Assembly (NCBI RefSeq): GCF_002443255.2
Contig: NW_019211455.1
Location: 6,419,959-6,483,958, forward strand
Direction: 5' to 3'
DNA from: Varroa destructor
Taxonomy: Eukaryota > Arthropoda > Arachnida > Mesostigmata > Varroidae
DNA: 64,000 nt
Position 1 is the stretch's first letter. The number at the start of each line of letters is the position of its first letter. Shown here one piece after another: positions 61,431 through 64,000 of the stretch. The translations under genes and the position numbers were made by a program. The notes beneath the pieces were generated by a model. That model had not been told where the DNA came from. It saw only the letters and a list, made by a program, of their open reading frames with translations, and made no database searches.

Positions 61431-64000
61431 GGTATTCTCGGTGGTGAGGGCGAAACCACCATGAAAGCTATTTGTATGCCTTCTTGGACCTTTGTATTCA
61501 GCGATGCGCTAAAATGTTCCAGCAGCTCCTGTAATTTTCCCACCCTGAATACGCGCTTGATCCCTACCGAGCATAAAAAAAAGTTAAAATAGGTACTCCC
61601 GTCCTTGTACGTGTCGTAAGGCTATCGTATCGTCCCTTGTCTGCCACCTAGTACCTACTATTATAATATGTGTAAGTCTGAGACAACCAATAGCAATCTG
61701 ACTCGACGATACTTTCAAGAAAACGTCAAGCGTTTACCATGTCAACCGGTTGTTGAGCGACTTCGGAGTAAACAATCTGGACATTTCGTTGGATCAGTGA
61801 TAGGTCGGTTATTAGTCTCGGTTTTAGCTTAATAACAAATGCGAATTGCCATGGACGATGATGGTTTAACAATGGAAAGGGTGAAGAACGTGTACCGTTG
61901 CACAACGACTATTGACGGAACGGTGGCGCAGCGCAAACCCACTTCCAATAGATCCTGATCTCTAATGCCCTTTGATTGTCGACTGGTACCAGCGTCAGAG
62001 AAAGATGAAGATCATAGCTCACCAACGAATAGCGATGCGGGTAAATAGACAGTGACGAAAAACGCGAGCAGTTTGGACTCGAAAGACGAAACCAATTCAG
62101 CTATATGAGCAAGGAACACTGGCGGATTCTCAAGTAGCGTTCTACTGCATTGCTAACCATTATACGGGGAGAAAGCTGTACCAAGATACCCTGCTTTATT
62201 TCCAATTCGGTCCACCATACCCAAGTGGCTGCGGTTCAGCTGATATATCGAGTGCCAAAGCTAAAAGTTAGTCAGTAATCCGGTATCTGGAAGTGAAGCT
62301 GACCCACACACAACGGCAGTGCTGCATCGCTGCACCCCACAGTCTGTAGAGCCCAGGAAATTTATATTTCAATACGTTGTTTGTTTTCTTATTATCGCCG
62401 TTGTTATGAGCGACAGCTTTAAAATGCGGTTTCTTAGGGCAGCTATGCAACGTTGCTAGTGGGGCTGTTGGCCGAGAGACGGAGGTAGGAATCAAACGCC
62501 GCTGAATAGATCAAAGGCGTTAGTCATAGATCATCTGCCCGATTGACTTCCTGAGTCATGATTGATAATTTTAGCTAGACCGCAAAAAAAAACGTTTCTA
62601 CATAAAAACGCTATGTAACAGCATTTACAAGAATCGTAAGAAATGCGCATGTGCTTATTATATACGTACACACACGCAGACCTATGCGTGTATGTTAATG
62701 TAGATAATGTCCTCTGTTGGTCAGTCCGTTCATCCATACCCAGCGTCACATTTTGCAGAGTAATAGTAGTGTTAATAGTATCTCATTAGTAAGCGTCATG
62801 TCCGGTGCTAATCCCAATTTGCGTCTGGTCACGTCGTCGTCGTCGCTATTTTTGAAGCCATCGTGGCCGTCGCTTGCTCGCGTCATCTTTGCTCGTAGTT
62901 GTCTCGGCAATAGCTAAGCCTACTACGAGCAAATAGCGTATTGATTACGATGTTTCTGTGGGAACGAGTGTGTCTGTGTGTTTTGGCTTGTCGTTTGTTC
63001 TGTGCGATTATGTGATCTGACAGATAGCTAGGCGACTCAATGCGAGACGCAACTCGATCCGTTTTGACGCTATAACAATCCAGATCACAGAGCGTCACCA
63101 ACAAATCGATCGACCATCGAACACATCAGCCAGCCCATCAAAGCCAAAGCTCGATGGCGCGAACTTTTCGTCTGTCTAACGTAGCACAAAATGAAAAAAA
63201 TAAACCGAAAAAAGCTACGCACACGGACGACACAAATAGATGTCGAGTCTCGTCATCGTTGCTGTTGTCTATGTTTCTGTGTAGGCCATAATGTAGCCGA
63301 CATGACATAGCCGCATACCATGAGACTCTGTTCATTGGCTTCAGCCCTCGACGCGGACGTTCGTTTAGCTTCACATCCGCGCCGGTAGAAACGGCAATGC
63401 GTGATGCAACAGCTCGAGAGGTCGTTGGGTGCGCGAACCCGATGTTCGCCGCTGCTATGATCATCACCACCACCACCGCCGCCATCATCGACACCAATAG
63501 TGGTAATAGCAGCAGTGAACCAATAGAACGGAGCGGCGAGATAAGCGGGGAAGGAGAAGCGAAACAGCCTAGCGCCCAGGGGAACCGCCACTTTTCCAGA
63601 CGATTTCTGAACCACTGCGGCTGCTTCTGTCGCTGTTGCGGATGACGAAAATGATACCTATTGATGATTCTGGTGCAGACGAAGTTAGTGCCGGCGTGGG
63701 CTGCTACGCAGGCCAAATACGTCAAAGGCGTAGTAATGGCGTGCGGTAGTCGATGCGTTAATTGGTGAATGTTTCACGTTGTCTCCTTCGTCGTTTTTTT
63801 GTTCGTCTGCTACTTCTGCGTCTGAGACCATGCAACAGCATGAGCAGTAGCGGCAGTAAAAAGCAAAAGAGTCTAAGCTAATGTCTTCAAGGCATATTAA
63901 TTGCTTGGTCCTGGCAACCGGTCCAGTCAGCTCACTTGGATCATGGCTGACTGCACGCCATTGCATATTAATAGAAGAATTTAATCATGAGCAGGAACTA

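Larger units (their letters stand above)
51900..64000. other. Downstream stretch: next intron or 3' flank, no secure gene
   Basis: The region starts with the donor gtaagt of exon 6 (its G is base 51900), so at least its first part is intronic. It contains GT/ATGT, GTT-GCT, GCC and CTG-ATG microsatellites, listed separately, and a GC hairpin at 58780-58829. I searched for a family-like continuation after FQCF and did not find one. Two phase-compatible weak candidates are listed at 54259 and 61236. The long minus-strand frame 63138-63725 has no recognisable motif and overlaps open frames on both strands, so I do not call it a gene. Confidence 0.6.

Noticed and set aside
63138..63725. Minus-strand open frame of 195 codons
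   Set aside because: It has no motif, overlaps other open frames on both strands in triplet-rich DNA, and has no sign of splicing or conservation.
1..64000. Multi-gene system, CRISPR array, operon or intact transposon
   Set aside because: No spaced direct repeats, terminal inverted repeats, LTR pairs or gene clusters were seen. The window is one spliced gene in non-coding DNA.

Overview
This is a eukaryotic, almost certainly arthropod, nuclear genome window. The signs are long kilobase-sized GT-AG introns, many triplet and dinucleotide microsatellites, one scaffold gap, and a single spliced gene among mostly non-coding DNA. The family of that gene is one I know from arthropods. An acarine (mite or tick) source is a guess that I cannot prove from this sequence.

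One gene is well supported. Six coding exons on the + strand (26879-27406, 32812-32921, 34317-34633, 34797-34942, 45255-45428, 51805-51899) join in a continuous reading frame of 457 residues with 25 cysteines. They are separated by introns of 5.4, 1.4, 0.16, 10.3 and 6.4 kb, all GT-AG. The product looks like a secreted or membrane-anchored extracellular protein made of two tandem cysteine-rich modules. It resembles the uncharacterised arthropod proteins that carry DUF7042-DUF7045-type domains. The signal-peptide exon and the last exon or exons are not securely identified. I give weak candidates at 20838-20901 (first exon), 40790-41013 (alternative end), and 54259-54351 or 61236-61430 (last exon). 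The true ends may lie outside the window.

Layout: 1-26878 is upstream or 5' intronic DNA with microsatellites, a 100-N gap at 13030-13129 and one decayed-looking coding remnant (17408-18135). 26879-51899 is the gene, with repeats and a possible retroelement remnant (45787-46335, minus strand) in its introns. 51900-64000 is the next intron or downstream DNA. Most open frames here are low-complexity triplet translations or chance frames and are left out.

The most informative observation is that exons 2 and 6 occupy the same place in the two modules, with identical intron positions and phases at both ends. This points to an ancient duplication inside the gene. I found no operon, CRISPR array, mobile cassette or multi-gene system.
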